DNA from: Rhodospirillales bacterium
Lineage (GTDB): Bacteria > Pseudomonadota > Alphaproteobacteria > Rhodospirillales > Defluviicoccaceae
Length of the DNA stretch: 64,000 nucleotides
Direction: 5' to 3'
Assembly: GCA_016712595.1 (NCBI GenBank)
Contig: JADJQT010000001.1
Coordinates: 2,601,501 to 2,665,500, forward strand
Position numbers and translations under genes: made by a program. Each line of letters opens with the position of its first letter. The first letter of the stretch is position 1. Below, one piece after another: positions 8,171 through 17,661 of the stretch. The notes beneath the pieces are model-generated. The model saw only the letters and a program-made list of their open reading frames with translations, did not search any database and was not told the DNA's origin.

Positions 8171-9415
8171 TTACTGCGTGGCCGGCGCGTACCTCGTAAC
8201 GAAGGCGTCCTGCCCTCCGGGATTGCTGATGCTCCACGTCAGGCCTGCGACATAGGCGGAGCCGCCGGCGTCCACCGCCATGCCCGTCGCCCAGTCGATT
8301 TCACCGATCGCCGGCACGCTCTTGCTCAGCCGGAGGCCGTCGGTGCTGAACCTCGCCAGCCAGGCCTGGTCATTGCCGTTGCGCTGGTGCGAGTAGCCGA
8401 CGATAGCGACGGTGCCGTCGGCGTCCACGGCCACGCCGCTCGGCGTGTCGAAGTTCGGCGTACCGAACTGACGCTTCCATTGCCAACGCCCACCCGCGTC
8501 GAACTTCGCGAGCCAGGTGTCGAAATCCGATTGGCCCCCCCTTTTGGCACCGCCGAGTGCGCCTTCAGTTCCGCCAAAGACGTAGACATTGCCGGACGCG
8601 TCGACGGCAACGCTGCTGGCAAAGTCCCGTCCCGTCGTGCCGGGCTGGCGTTTCCAGAGCCAATGCCCGTCGGCATCGAATTTGACGACCCAGGCGTCGT
8701 AATCCCCCTTGTTGGGACCGCCCAGTGCACCAGAGGTCGAGCCCACGACGTAGACGTTGCCGTCCGCGTCGGTGGCGATCCCCGCCGCGGCGTCGTCGCC
8801 GCTCGTTCCCGGCTGGTGCGACCACAACCGATGCCCGGCGGCATCGAACTTGATCACCCAGGCGTCCAGGATTCCGCCCTTCTTCGTCCCGCCGAGGGCA
8901 CCCTGGGTTTCGCCCGCGACATAGATGTCGCCGTTGCGATCAACGGCAACTCCGCGCGCCTCGACGACGCTGTGCCAGGTCGACATCTGCTGAGCCCACA
9001 CTTCGTCGCCGTCGGCACCGTACTTGACCAGCCAAGCGGACTTGCCGCCGTTCAGGCTGCTCGAGCCGGCAGCATAGACGTTGCCGCTCGCGTCCGTTGC
9101 GATCGCGCGGGCGATATCAGTTCCTTCCGCTCCGCGTTGGCGCTGCCACTCGGGCCGCCCTTCGGCGTCGAATTTGGCAACGAAGGCATCGATCTCTCCT
9201 TGGTTCGCCCCGGAAAGGTCGCCTTCGGTCGCGCCGGCAACGTAGACATGGCCGAAGCGATCGGTGGCGACGGCCTCCGCCTGATCGTCCCGTAGCGTTC
9301 CGAACTGCTGGACCCACAGCGGATCGTCGGCCCACGCCGGCGCGGCGAGCGCCATGCCCGCCGCGATCAACAGCGCGCTGGTGACGGCGCGCGCACCTTC
9401 ACTGCCGGTTTTCAT
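8171..9415 (-). CDS. Secreted SBBP-repeat beta-propeller protein, copy 2
   Basis: A 414-residue paralogue of copy 1. Signal peptide to about residue 29 (ALLIAAGMALAAPAWA), then DDPLWVQQFG and seven repeats whose cores run from ATDRFGHVYVAG to AVDAGGSAYVAG, ending with the strand DAFVTRYAPATQ. Repeats 3-5 carry the consensus DAWVVKFDADGHWLWKRQPG. GAGGAGGGG sits just upstream of the ATG. Predicted location is periplasm or cell surface; there is no anchor, autotransporter or sorting motif. It is last in a row of three genes in the same direction, 61 bases after copy 3, and may be cotranscribed with copies 3 and 4. Confidence 0.87.
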   Translation of the reverse strand: MKTGSEGARAVTSALLIAAGMALAAPAWADDPLWVQQFGTLRDDQAEAVATDRFGHVYVAGATEGDLSGANQGEIDAFVAKFDAEGRPEWQRQRGAEGTDIARAIATDASGNVYAAGSSSLNGGKSAWLVKYGADGDEVWAQQMSTWHSVVEARGVAVDRNGDIYVAGETQGALGGTKKGGILDAWVIKFDAAGHRLWSHQPGTSGDDAAAGIATDADGNVYVVGSTSGALGGPNKGDYDAWVVKFDADGHWLWKRQPGTTGRDFASSVAVDASGNVYVFGGTEGALGGAKRGGQSDFDTWLAKFDAGGRWQWKRQFGTPNFDTPSGVAVDADGTVAIVGYSHQRNGNDQAWLARFSTDGLRLSKSVPAIGEIDWATGMAVDAGGSAYVAGLTWSISNPGGQDAFVTRYAPATQ

Positions 9416-9476
9416 GCTTACCCCTCCTCACCAACGAACGATGCCCCCAGGCGAGGTGCACACAAGGGCCTGAGCT

Positions 9477-10745
9477 TTAGGGAACGATGTGTGGGTACTT
9501 GGCGAGGTAACCATCGGGTGGCCGGCGGCTGAATTCGCCAATCTTGCCCAAGGTCCATCCCGCAACGTAAACGTTGCCGGCAGGATCAACGGCAATGCCT
9601 TCCGGGTAATCACCTTTTTCAGACGCCTCGAGGAACCGCAGTGTCCCCTTCCCGTCGGCATCAAGCCTGGCAAAAAAACCACGATAGGGACCGGTCCCCA
9701 ATCCGGACGGAAGGCTGTTGGTAGATCCGACGACATAGACGTTGCCCGCAGCGTCGACAGCGATACCACTAGCAGAATCGATATAGCTCGTTCCCAGCAG
9801 GCGCTTCCACAGCACCGTTCCATCACCATCGAACTTGATGACCACAACGTCGGAAGCACCCAAGCCGCCGTATAACGGGTATTGCGCTGTACCGACGGCA
9901 TAAACATTCCCGGCGGCGTCGGTCGCGATCCCGACTCCCAGGTCGCCGTTCCGCCGTCCCGGCTGGCGCTTCCAGAGAAAGCGCCCTTCGGCATCGAGCT
10001 TGACGACAAAGGCGTCAAAGTTGCCCTTATTCGTGCCGCCCAGCGCGCCAGTGGTTGAGCCGATCACATACACATTGCCTGCGCGGTCAGTGGCGACGCC
10101 CTCCGCATAGTCCTGCCCAACCGTTCCGGGCTGACGCTTCCAGAGAACCCGACCATCGGCGTCGTACTTGATCACGAAGGCGTCGATGCGCCCCTTCAGG
10201 GCGCCGCCCAGCGCGCCGCTCGTTTCGCCCACGACAACGGCATTGCCGGCGGCGTCGGTCGCCACCCGACGAGCGATATCGCTCCCCCGCGATCCCGGCT
10301 GGCGCTTCCACAGCAGCTTGCCGTCGGCATCGTATTTAAGGATAAAGACGTCGTTATTGCCCTTTCGGGAACCGGCGAGCTGACCGCGGGTGTATCCAAC
10401 CACGAAAACGTTGCCGTTTGCGTCGGCTGCGACATCCCTGGCGCCGTCGAAAGACACACTTCCGGGCTGCCGCTTCCATAACACCTCGTGATCCGGACCG
10501 AACTTGATAACGAACGCGTCGCTGAGTCCCTTCGGCGAACCGGCCGAGGCGCCTCCGGTCGTCGTGCCGACAACGATCGCATTGCCATCGGCATCAGTGG
10601 CAACGCCGTAAGCATATTCAGTGGCAGACTTGCCGAACTGCCTGATCCACAGCGCATCGTCAGCCATCGCCGGCGCGGCGAGCGCCATGCCCGCCGCGAT
10701 GATCAGCGCACCGCATCCGGAGCGCACGTATCTGCCTTTGGTCAT
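9477..10745 (-). CDS. Secreted SBBP-repeat beta-propeller protein, copy 3
   Basis: A 422-residue paralogue: signal peptide (GALIIAAGMALAAPAMA, cleavage near residue 29), DDALWIRQFG, then seven SBBP repeats with cores such as ATDAAGNAVVVGETSGALGG and a closing segment ending YLAKYPHIVP. The start is the ATG at 10745 (AGAGGG upstream); the 21 extra residues of the longest frame are basic and precede the signal peptide unnaturally. It lies 40 bases downstream of copy 4. Ligand and function are not evident; seven-bladed propellers usually serve as binding scaffolds. Confidence 0.87.
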   Translation of the reverse strand: MTKGRYVRSGCGALIIAAGMALAAPAMADDALWIRQFGKSATEYAYGVATDADGNAIVVGTTTGGASAGSPKGLSDAFVIKFGPDHEVLWKRQPGSVSFDGARDVAADANGNVFVVGYTRGQLAGSRKGNNDVFILKYDADGKLLWKRQPGSRGSDIARRVATDAAGNAVVVGETSGALGGALKGRIDAFVIKYDADGRVLWKRQPGTVGQDYAEGVATDRAGNVYVIGSTTGALGGTNKGNFDAFVVKLDAEGRFLWKRQPGRRNGDLGVGIATDAAGNVYAVGTAQYPLYGGLGASDVVVIKFDGDGTVLWKRLLGTSYIDSASGIAVDAAGNVYVVGSTNSLPSGLGTGPYRGFFARLDADGKGTLRFLEASEKGDYPEGIAVDPAGNVYVAGWTLGKIGEFSRRPPDGYLAKYPHIVP

Positions 10746-10785
10746 GACATGCCCTCTTCGAAAATATAATGAAAGACAACGCCGC

Positions 10786-12039
10786 TCACGGCGCGCCGCC
10801 CGGCGCAAACTTCATCAGGAAGGCATCGTAAAGCCCAATGTTGGCGGCGCCGAGGGTGCCAGACGTGTAGCCTGTGACGTAGACGTTGCCGGCGGCGTCG
10901 GTGGCAACATCGGAGACGCGACCTGTCTGGTTTAAACTCAGGGGCTGCCAAACCCAATACCCATCGGCATCAAGCCTCACCAGGAAGGGACGTGAAGTGT
11001 CGCCAAGAACGTAGACGTTGCCGAAGTCGTCAGTGTCGACGCTCGTCGGGGTATCGTCGGCGCTCGTTCCCGCCAGCCTCTTCCAGATCACCCTGCCATC
11101 GCCATCGAATTTGATGACCTCGACGTCGTACCCCCCCGCACCGCCGTCGGCGTTGTATGCGGAACCGACGACGTAGACGTTGCCGGCCGTATCGATGGCG
11201 ACGGCCCTTCCTTCATCCCACCTGGCTTTCCCAGGCTGGCGCTTCCACAGCCAGTGCCCGTCGGCATCGAACTTCAACACAAAGATGTCGGACCCGCCCT
11301 TGTTGGACCCGCCGAGCGCACCTCGCGTCGAGCCGACGACGTAGACATTCCCGGCCGCGTCGGTGGCAACGCCGCCCGCGCCGTCGGGCGTGGTGGTTCC
11401 CGGCTGGCGCTTCCACAGCTGGTGCCCATTGGCATCGAATTTTACCACCCAGGCGTCCGCATCGCCGACCCCTCCGTGCTTGGCACCGCCGAGCGCGCCG
11501 AGCGTAAAGCCTACGACATAGACGTTGCCGGCGGCGTCGGTGGCAACGCCACTCGTGCCATCTGATCCGCTTGATCCCGGCTGGCGCTTCCACAGCCAAT
11601 GCCCATCGGCATCGAACTTTATCACCCAGGGGTCCCCGTAGCCCTTATTATAAGCGCCACCAAGGGCGCCGTACGTGTTGCCTGCGACGAAGACATTACC
11701 GTCGGCATCGGTGGCAACGGCGGTGGCGATGTCATACTCGCTTGATCCCGGCTGATGCTTCCACAGCCAATGCCCATCGGCATCGAATTTCACCAGGAAG
11801 GCGTCCGTATCGCCGACCTTTCCGTGCTTGGCACCGGCAAGCACGCCGTCCGTCCCACCGACCACGTAAACGTTGCCGGCCGGGTCGGTGGCGACGCCTG
11901 AAGCTGTGTCTTGCCGACGGCTCCCGAACTGCGTGATCCACAGCGGATCGTCGGCCATCGCCGAAGGTGCGGCGAGCGCGGTGCCCGCCGCGATGATCAG
12001 CGCGCACGCGCCGGCAGAACACCTCGATCTTGCACCCAT
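10786..12039 (-). CDS. Secreted SBBP-repeat beta-propeller protein, copy 4
   Basis: A 417-residue paralogue and the most regular of the set. Signal peptide (ALIIAAGTALAAPSAMA), DDPLWITQFG, then seven repeats with cores ATDPAGNVYVVGGTDG, ATDADGNVFVAGNTYG, ATDAAGNVYVVGFTLG and so on, ending DAFLMKFAPGGAP. Repeats 1-4 are nearly identical at DNA level; a block encoding HWLWKRQPGSS recurs around 11571 and 11743 with few changes, which should favour slippage or recombination. GGGGAG lies eight bases before the ATG. It is first of the three same-strand copies, so any shared promoter lies in 12040-12300. Confidence 0.88.
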   Translation of the reverse strand: MGARSRCSAGACALIIAAGTALAAPSAMADDPLWITQFGSRRQDTASGVATDPAGNVYVVGGTDGVLAGAKHGKVGDTDAFLVKFDADGHWLWKHQPGSSEYDIATAVATDADGNVFVAGNTYGALGGAYNKGYGDPWVIKFDADGHWLWKRQPGSSGSDGTSGVATDAAGNVYVVGFTLGALGGAKHGGVGDADAWVVKFDANGHQLWKRQPGTTTPDGAGGVATDAAGNVYVVGSTRGALGGSNKGGSDIFVLKFDADGHWLWKRQPGKARWDEGRAVAIDTAGNVYVVGSAYNADGGAGGYDVEVIKFDGDGRVIWKRLAGTSADDTPTSVDTDDFGNVYVLGDTSRPFLVRLDADGYWVWQPLSLNQTGRVSDVATDAAGNVYVTGYTSGTLGAANIGLYDAFLMKFAPGGAP

Positions 12040-12487
12040 CGTTTTTTCTCCCCGTTGACGACCTTGGCTCCGAGAGAGGACGCACGTGCCCGGCCCGCCG
12101 GGTTGCTCAACGCGCCGGAAACGACGGGTAATTGACTGTCTGTGACATGCTGGCTCGCTCCCCGTGTTCCGGGACGACGAAAGGAGCCCACCGCTCTGGC
12201 ACCGGTCGGGAAATCGGCCGACGCCGCGGCCCGCCCCCCGCCGCTCTCTCTCTCCAAGAGCACCTTAGAGCTCATGCGGCGGGCGGACTGTGAAGCAGCT
12301 TACGAAAAGTTAATGTTTTCGCCGCCGGGCCGCGCGTCGGCACGCGGCGGGCGAGCGCCACGGGCGAGCGCCATGGGCAACCGGCAACCGCCGGCAGCGG
12401 CGATACGAATGGCGCAGATGGGAGCGGTAGCCGTAAGGCCGAACCTGCCGCCCACTCGCTGGTTCAGGGAGCGGGCGGCGGCAATGC
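12040..12487. other. Intergenic region between the SBBP genes and lpdA
   Basis: About 450 bases between the start of SBBP copy 4 and the stop of lpdA. It should contain the SBBP promoter and the end of the pdh transcript. I find no confident promoter, EcfG-type site or T-tailed terminator. A GC-rich imperfect hairpin (CCGCCG...CGGCGG near 12320-12348) might end the pdh transcript. The 144-residue open frame starting at 12142 lacks coding character. Confidence 0.5.
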
Positions 12488-13888
12488 CTAGAAGTGGACG
12501 GCGCGGCCGTAGGCGTCGAGGACGGACTCGTGCATCATCTCGGAGAGCGTCGGGTGCGGGAAGACGGTGTGCATAAGCTCCGCCTCGGTGGTCTCCATGG
12601 TCTTGGCGATGCCGTAGCCCTGGATCAGCTCGGTGACTTCGGCGCCGACCATGTGGGCGCCAAGCAGCTCGCCGGTCTTGGCATCGAAGACGGTCTTGAC
12701 CATGCCCTCGGGCTCGCCGAGCGCGATCGCCTTGCCGTTGCCGATGAACGGGAAGCGGCCGACCTTGAGCTGATAGCCCTTGTCCTTGGCCGCCTTCTCG
12801 GTCAGCCCGACGCTCGCCACCTGCGGGCGCGAATAGGTGCAGCCGGGGATATTGGCGGTGACCAGCGGGTGGACGTCGTTGATGCCGGCGATCTTCTCGA
12901 CGCAGATCACCCCCTCGTGGCTCGCCTTGTGAGCCAGCCACGGCGGGCCGGCGACGTCGCCGATCGCATAGACGCCGGGCTCGCCGGTGCGGCACCACTC
13001 GTCGATGACGATGTGGGTGCGGTCGACCGCAACCTTGGTGCCTTCGAGGCCGAGGTCCTCGACATTGCCGACGATGCCGACAGCGAGGATCACCCGCTCC
13101 GCCGTCACCTCCCAGCTCTTGCCGCCGCCCTCGAGCGTCGCGGTGACCGAGCCGCCGTTCTTCTTCAGCGACTTCACCGTCGTTGCCGTGTGGATCTTCA
13201 TTCCCTGCTTTTCGAACTGCTTGCGGGCGAACGCCGAGATCTCCTCGTCCTCGACCGGCAGCACCCGCTCCAGCACCTCGACCACCGTCACCTCGGCGCC
13301 GAGCGAGCGGTAGAAGCTCGCGAACTCGATGCCGATGGCGCCCGAACCCACCACCAGCAGCGATTTCGGCATCGCCTCCGGGACCATCGCCTCGAAGTAG
13401 GTCCAGATCAGCTTGCCGTCCGGCTCGAGCCCCGGCAGCGCGCGCGGGCGGGCGCCGGTGGCAAGGATGATGTGCTTGGCGGTCAGGTCGGCGACCGGCT
13501 TGCCGTCCTTGGTCACCGCCAGCTTGCCGGGACCGGCGAGGCGGCCGCGGCCGTCGAACACCGGGACCTTGTTCTTCTTGAGCAGGTGGCCGACGCCGCC
13601 GTTGAGCTGCTTGGCCACTTTTCGCGAACGCTCGACGATCTTCTTGGGATCGAAGGCGAAGTCCTTGACGGTAATGCCGTATTCGCCGGCGTGCTTGATG
13701 TTCTCGTAGACTTCCGCCGAGCGCAGCAGCGCCTTGGTCGGAATGCATCCCCAGTTCAGGCAGATACCGCCGAGGTGCTTTTCCTCGACGATCGCCGCCT
13801 TCATGCCGAGCTGGGCGGCGCGGATGGCGGTGACGTAGCCGCCGGGACCGGCGCCGACGACGACGACGTCGAACGAAGTGTCAGCCAT
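12488..13888 (-). CDS. lpdA: Dihydrolipoyl dehydrogenase (E3)
   Basis: Flavoprotein that reoxidises dihydrolipoamide on E2 with NAD+. 466 residues, the full family length. The N-terminal FAD motif VVVGAGPGGYVTAIRAAQLG precedes the redox disulfide CLNWGC (residues about 42-47). The NAD-binding motif is VVGSGAIGIEFASFYRSLG (about 175-195). The C-terminal interface domain has the catalytic His-Glu pair in HPHPTLSE. It is last in the pdhA-pdhB-pdhC-lpdA operon, 15 bases after pdhC. Its place in this operon argues it serves pyruvate dehydrogenase, though it could also supply 2-oxoglutarate dehydrogenase. Confidence 0.96.
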   Translation of the reverse strand: MADTSFDVVVVGAGPGGYVTAIRAAQLGMKAAIVEEKHLGGICLNWGCIPTKALLRSAEVYENIKHAGEYGITVKDFAFDPKKIVERSRKVAKQLNGGVGHLLKKNKVPVFDGRGRLAGPGKLAVTKDGKPVADLTAKHIILATGARPRALPGLEPDGKLIWTYFEAMVPEAMPKSLLVVGSGAIGIEFASFYRSLGAEVTVVEVLERVLPVEDEEISAFARKQFEKQGMKIHTATTVKSLKKNGGSVTATLEGGGKSWEVTAERVILAVGIVGNVEDLGLEGTKVAVDRTHIVIDEWCRTGEPGVYAIGDVAGPPWLAHKASHEGVICVEKIAGINDVHPLVTANIPGCTYSRPQVASVGLTEKAAKDKGYQLKVGRFPFIGNGKAIALGEPEGMVKTVFDAKTGELLGAHMVGAEVTELIQGYGIAKTMETTEAELMHTVFPHPTLSEMMHESVLDAYGRAVHF

Positions 13889-13903
13889 AATCTTCGCCCT
13901 TCC

Positions 13904-15208
13904 CTACAACATCATCCGCAGCGGATCTTCGATCAGCTTTTTGAACACCTGCAGGTATTCGGCGCCGGCGGCACCATCGACCGCGCGGTGATCGATCGAC
14001 AGCGTGCAACTCATCATCGTCGCCACGGCGAGCGCACCGTCCTTGACCACCGGCCGCTTCTCGGCGGCACCGACGGCGAGCAGGCAGGCCTGCGGCGGGT
14101 TGATGATCGCCGCGAAGTCCTTGACGCCGTACATGCCGAGGTTGGAGATGGTAAAGCAGCCGCCCTGGTATTCCTCCGGCATCAGCTTGCCGTCGCGCGC
14201 CCGCTTGGCGAGGAACTTGACCTCGTTGGAGATGGCGGCGAGGCCCTTGAGGTCGGCGTTCTTGACGATCGGCGTGATCAGCCCGTTGGGGGTGGCGACG
14301 GCAACCGAAACGTCGACGCTCTGGTAGTAGCGGATCGCTTCTTCGGTCCACGCGCAATTCGCGTTCGGATAGGCGCGCAGCGCCAGGGCGACGGCACGGA
14401 CTACGAAGTCGTTGACCGAGATCTTCCAGGCGCCCTCGCCCTCCGGCGAACGGCCGTTCAACTCCTCGCGCAGCTTGAGCAGGGCTTCGAGGTCACAGTC
14501 GATGGTCAGGTAGAAGTGCGGGATATCGCGCTTGGCCGCGCCGAGGCGCTTGGCGATGACCTTGCGCATGCTGCTGTTCGGCACCTCGACGTAGGCCGGG
14601 CCTGGTTCCGCCGGAGCCGGCTTGGCCGCAGGAGCTGCCGCGGGGGCTGCCGCAGGAGCCGGGGCCGGCTTGGGAGCCGACTTGGCTTTTTCGACGTCCG
14701 CCTTGACGATGCGGCCGTGCGGGCCGCTGCCGGTGATGGTGCCAAGATCGAGGCCGGCTTCCTTGGCGAGGCGACGGGCGAGCGGGCTGGCAAAGACGCG
14801 CCCACCACCCTCGGGTTTCGCCGCGCTCGTCGGTGCCGGCGATGGCGCAGGGGCCGCGGGCGCGCTCCCAGCCTCGGCCGGCGCCCCGGTTGCCGCCGGT
14901 GCTGCCGTCGTCGGAGCGGTTGCGGGGGCGGCCGTAGCGGCGGCATCGAGCGCCGAGGCATCCTCCCCTTCTTCGAGCAACAGCGCGATCGGCGCGTTGA
15001 CGGCAACGCCCTCGGTGCCGGCGGGCACGAGGATCTTGCCGAGCACGCCTTCGTCGACGGCTTCAACCTCCATCGTCGCCTTGTCGGTTTCGATCTCGCA
15101 CAGCACGTCGCCGGAGGCGACCGGATCACCCTCGTTCTTGGTCCATTTCGCCAGCTTGCCCTCGGTCATCGTCGGCGAGAGGGCCGGCATCAGCACTTGA
15201 ATCGGCAT
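13904..15208 (-). CDS. pdhC: Pyruvate dehydrogenase E2, dihydrolipoyl acetyltransferase
   Basis: Core of the pyruvate dehydrogenase complex, transferring acetyl from lipoyl to CoA. 434 residues: one N-terminal lipoyl domain (1-80, lipoyl-Lys in ETDKATMEV), an Ala/Pro linker, a peripheral-subunit-binding domain (about 132-170, FASPLARRLAKEAGLDL), a second Ala/Pro linker, then the catalytic domain ending with the acetyltransferase motif SIDHRAVDGA and the C-terminus DPLRMML. Start ATG 15208 follows GGGGGAG; the longer frame reads back into pdhB. The lipoyl domain is almost identical to the one on pdhB. 16 bases after pdhB. Confidence 0.95.
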   Translation of the reverse strand: MPIQVLMPALSPTMTEGKLAKWTKNEGDPVASGDVLCEIETDKATMEVEAVDEGVLGKILVPAGTEGVAVNAPIALLLEEGEDASALDAAATAAPATAPTTAAPAATGAPAEAGSAPAAPAPSPAPTSAAKPEGGGRVFASPLARRLAKEAGLDLGTITGSGPHGRIVKADVEKAKSAPKPAPAPAAAPAAAPAAKPAPAEPGPAYVEVPNSSMRKVIAKRLGAAKRDIPHFYLTIDCDLEALLKLREELNGRSPEGEGAWKISVNDFVVRAVALALRAYPNANCAWTEEAIRYYQSVDVSVAVATPNGLITPIVKNADLKGLAAISNEVKFLAKRARDGKLMPEEYQGGCFTISNLGMYGVKDFAAIINPPQACLLAVGAAEKRPVVKDGALAVATMMSCTLSIDHRAVDGAAGAEYLQVFKKLIEDPLRMML

Positions 15209-15224
15209 GATGGTCTCCCCCGGC

Positions 15225-16592
15225 CTAGCGATAGCAGACGTCTTTGGCGGCACGGACGACCCAGTCCGGCTGCGGCAGAGCGAGCTTTTCGAGGTTGGCG
15301 GCGTAGGGCATCGGCACGTCGGCGCCGCAGACACGCACCACCGGCGCGTCGAGGTAGTCGAACGCGTGCTCCATCATCAGCGCCGCCATCTCCGATCCCA
15401 TGCCGGCGACCGGCCAGCCTTCCTCGACGCTGACCAGGCGATTGGTGCGCTTGACCGAGGCGACGATGGTCTCAACGTCGAGCGGGCGCAGCGAGCGCAG
15501 GTTGATCACCTCGGCATCGATGCCGTCGGCGGCGAGAAGCTGCGCCGCCTCGAGGGCGACACCGACCATGCGCGAGAACGCGGTGATGGTGACATCCTTG
15601 CCCGGCTTTTCGATCTTGGCGCGGCCGATGGGAATGAGGAAATCGGGGTCGGTCGGAACCTCGAAGTGCTGGCCGTACATGATCTCGTTCTCAAGGACGA
15701 TGACCGGATTGGGATCGCGGATCGCCGCCTTCAAGAGGCCCTTAGCATCGGTGCCGGACCATGGGGCCACCACCTTGAGACCGGGGCAGTGGGCGTACCA
15801 CGAGGCGTAGCACTGCGAGTGCTGGGCGGCGACGCGGGCGGCGGCGCCGTTGGGACCGCGGAAGACGATCGGCGCGCCGAGCTTGCCGCCGGCCATATAA
15901 AGCGTCTTGGCGGCGGAGTTGAGGATCTGGTCGATCGCCTGCATGGCGAAGTTGAAAGTCATGAACTCGACAATCGGCTTCATGCCGGCCATCGCCGCAC
16001 CGACGCCGAGACCGGCGAAGCCCATCTCGGTGATCGGGGTGTCGATCACCCGCTTGTCGCCGAACTCGTCGAGCAGGCCCTGGCTGACCTTGTAGGCACC
16101 CTGGTATTGGGCGACTTCCTCGCCCATCAGCACCACCTCGTTATCGCGGCGCATCTCTTCGGCCATGGCGTCGCGCAAGGCTTCGCGCACCGTCATCTTC
16201 GCCGTGGGTCCGGTATATTCCACTTCCGGCGGCGCCGCCGCGACAGGCAATTCCTTCGGGGCCGGCGTCGATGCCGGAGCCGCGCCCGAATCCTTCGGTC
16301 CGGCGTCCGCCGCCGCAGCCGGCGCCGCGTCGAGCGCCGAGGCGTCCTCACCCTCGGCCAGCAGCAGCGCGATCGGTGCGTTGACCGCAACGTTTTCGGT
16401 GCCGGCTGGCACCAGGATGCGGCCGAGCGTACCTTCGTCGACCGCCTCGACCTCCATCGTCGCCTTATCGGTCTCGATTTCGCACAGCACGTCGCCCGAA
16501 GCGACCTTATCCCCCTCGTTCTTCGCCCACTTGGCGAGCTTGCCTTCGGTCATGGTCGGCGATAACGCCGGCATGAGAATTTGAATCGGCAT
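15225..16592 (-). CDS. pdhB: Pyruvate dehydrogenase E1 beta subunit with N-terminal lipoyl domain
   Basis: Beta half of the thiamine-diphosphate E1 enzyme, 455 residues. Residues 1-80 are a lipoyl domain (MPIQILMPALSPTMTEGKLA, lipoyl-Lys in ETDKATMEV), then an Ala/Pro linker to about residue 130, then the transketolase-type pyrimidine-binding domain (MTVREALRDAMAEEM, EEVAQYQGAYKVSQGL) and the C-terminal domain (SVEEGWPVAGMGSEM). A lipoyl domain on E1 beta is an alphaproteobacterial trait; it adds swinging arms to the complex. Start ATG 16592 follows GGGAGA. 43 bases after pdhA. Confidence 0.95.
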   Translation of the reverse strand: MPIQILMPALSPTMTEGKLAKWAKNEGDKVASGDVLCEIETDKATMEVEAVDEGTLGRILVPAGTENVAVNAPIALLLAEGEDASALDAAPAAAADAGPKDSGAAPASTPAPKELPVAAAPPEVEYTGPTAKMTVREALRDAMAEEMRRDNEVVLMGEEVAQYQGAYKVSQGLLDEFGDKRVIDTPITEMGFAGLGVGAAMAGMKPIVEFMTFNFAMQAIDQILNSAAKTLYMAGGKLGAPIVFRGPNGAAARVAAQHSQCYASWYAHCPGLKVVAPWSGTDAKGLLKAAIRDPNPVIVLENEIMYGQHFEVPTDPDFLIPIGRAKIEKPGKDVTITAFSRMVGVALEAAQLLAADGIDAEVINLRSLRPLDVETIVASVKRTNRLVSVEEGWPVAGMGSEMAALMMEHAFDYLDAPVVRVCGADVPMPYAANLEKLALPQPDWVVRAAKDVCYR

Positions 16593-16635
16593 GCGCGTGT
16601 CTCCCGGACGGCCTATCGCCGCAGAGTCTGTTGGT

Positions 16636-17661
16636 TCAGGCTTCGATGAGGACGTCGGTCCACAGTTCTTTCGGATCGGGCTCCGGGCTCGACTGGGCGA
16701 ACTCCGCGGCCTCGTTGATGATGGCTTTGACCTCGCGATCGATCTCCTTGAAGGCGGCCTCGTCACCCATGCCTTTGGTTTCCATGTAGGCGCGCAAGCC
16801 ATCGATGGGGTCGTGCTCCTTACGGAAGGTGGTGACCTCCTCCTTGCTGCGGTACTTGGCGGGATCGGACATCGAGTGGCCACGATAGCGATAGGTGTTC
16901 ATCTCCATCACGTAGGGGCCCTTGCCGGCGCGAACGTGGGCGATCACCTCGTCACCCGCCGCCTTCACTGCCAGCACGTCCATGCCGTCGACCGGAATTC
17001 CCGGAATGCCGAAGGCTTCGCCGCGGCGAAACAGCTCGGTCGTCGCCGAAGACCGCTGCACCGAGGTACCCATAGCGTAGCGATTGTTCTCGATGACGTA
17101 GATGATCGGCAGCTTCCACAGGCTGGCCATATTGAAGGCCTCATAGACCTGGCCCTGGTTGGCGGCGCCGTCGCCGAAATAGCAGAAGTTAATGCCGCCA
17201 TCGCCCCGGTACTTATGGGCGAACGCCAGCCCGGTGCCGAGCGGCACCGAGGCGCCGACGATGCCATGGCCGCCATAGAAACGCTTCTCGCGGCTGAACA
17301 TGTGCATCGAGCCGCCCTTGCCGCGGGAATACCCGCCGATGCGACCGGTAAGCTCCGCCATGACCCCTTTAGGATCCATGCCGGTGGCCAGCATGTGGCC
17401 GTGATCGCGATAGGTGGTGATCACCGAGTCGGTTTCCGCCGACGCCGCGGCCTGCAGGCCGACGACCACGGCTTCCTGGCCGATGTAGAGATGACAAAAG
17501 CCGCCGATAAGGCCCATGCCATAGAGCTGGCCGGCCTTTTCCTCGAAGCGGCGGATCAGCAGCATCTCGCGGTAATAGGTCAAGAGCTGGTCGCGGTCCA
17601 GCGTCGGCTGGGGGTGCGTGGTGGACTCGGTGCCGCTGCTGGCGGCTGCCTCCGCTGCCAT
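16636..17661 (-). CDS. pdhA: Pyruvate dehydrogenase E1 alpha subunit
   Basis: Decarboxylates pyruvate and reductively acetylates the lipoyl groups, together with pdhB. 341 residues. The thiamine-diphosphate motif is GDGAANQGQVYEAFNMASLW...ENN (about 168-200), and the phosphorylation-loop-like region YRYRGHSMSDP is present. It is a separate alpha subunit, as in mitochondria and Alphaproteobacteria, not the single-chain AceE of Gammaproteobacteria. The ATG at 17661 has GGAGGAG six bases upstream; an upstream Met at 17700 does not. First gene of the operon; its promoter must lie in the roughly 200 bases shared with the divergent ligase gene. Confidence 0.96.
   Translation of the reverse strand: MAAEAAASSGTESTTHPQPTLDRDQLLTYYREMLLIRRFEEKAGQLYGMGLIGGFCHLYIGQEAVVVGLQAAASAETDSVITTYRDHGHMLATGMDPKGVMAELTGRIGGYSRGKGGSMHMFSREKRFYGGHGIVGASVPLGTGLAFAHKYRGDGGINFCYFGDGAANQGQVYEAFNMASLWKLPIIYVIENNRYAMGTSVQRSSATTELFRRGEAFGIPGIPVDGMDVLAVKAAGDEVIAHVRAGKGPYVMEMNTYRYRGHSMSDPAKYRSKEEVTTFRKEHDPIDGLRAYMETKGMGDEAAFKEIDREVKAIINEAAEFAQSSPEPDPKELWTDVLIEA

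Noticed and set aside
7776..8237. 153-residue open frame on the minus strand
   Set aside because: Overlaps the end of a clear SBBP gene, no ribosome site, no signal peptide, Arg/Ala-rich.
12142..12576. 144-residue open frame before lpdA
   Set aside because: Runs into lpdA on the opposite strand and has no recognisable pattern.
12494..15433. 979-residue open frame antisense to pdhC and lpdA
   Set aside because: It mirrors two certain genes in a high-GC genome, has no domain pattern and is rich in Arg, Asp and Leu as expected for a shadow frame.
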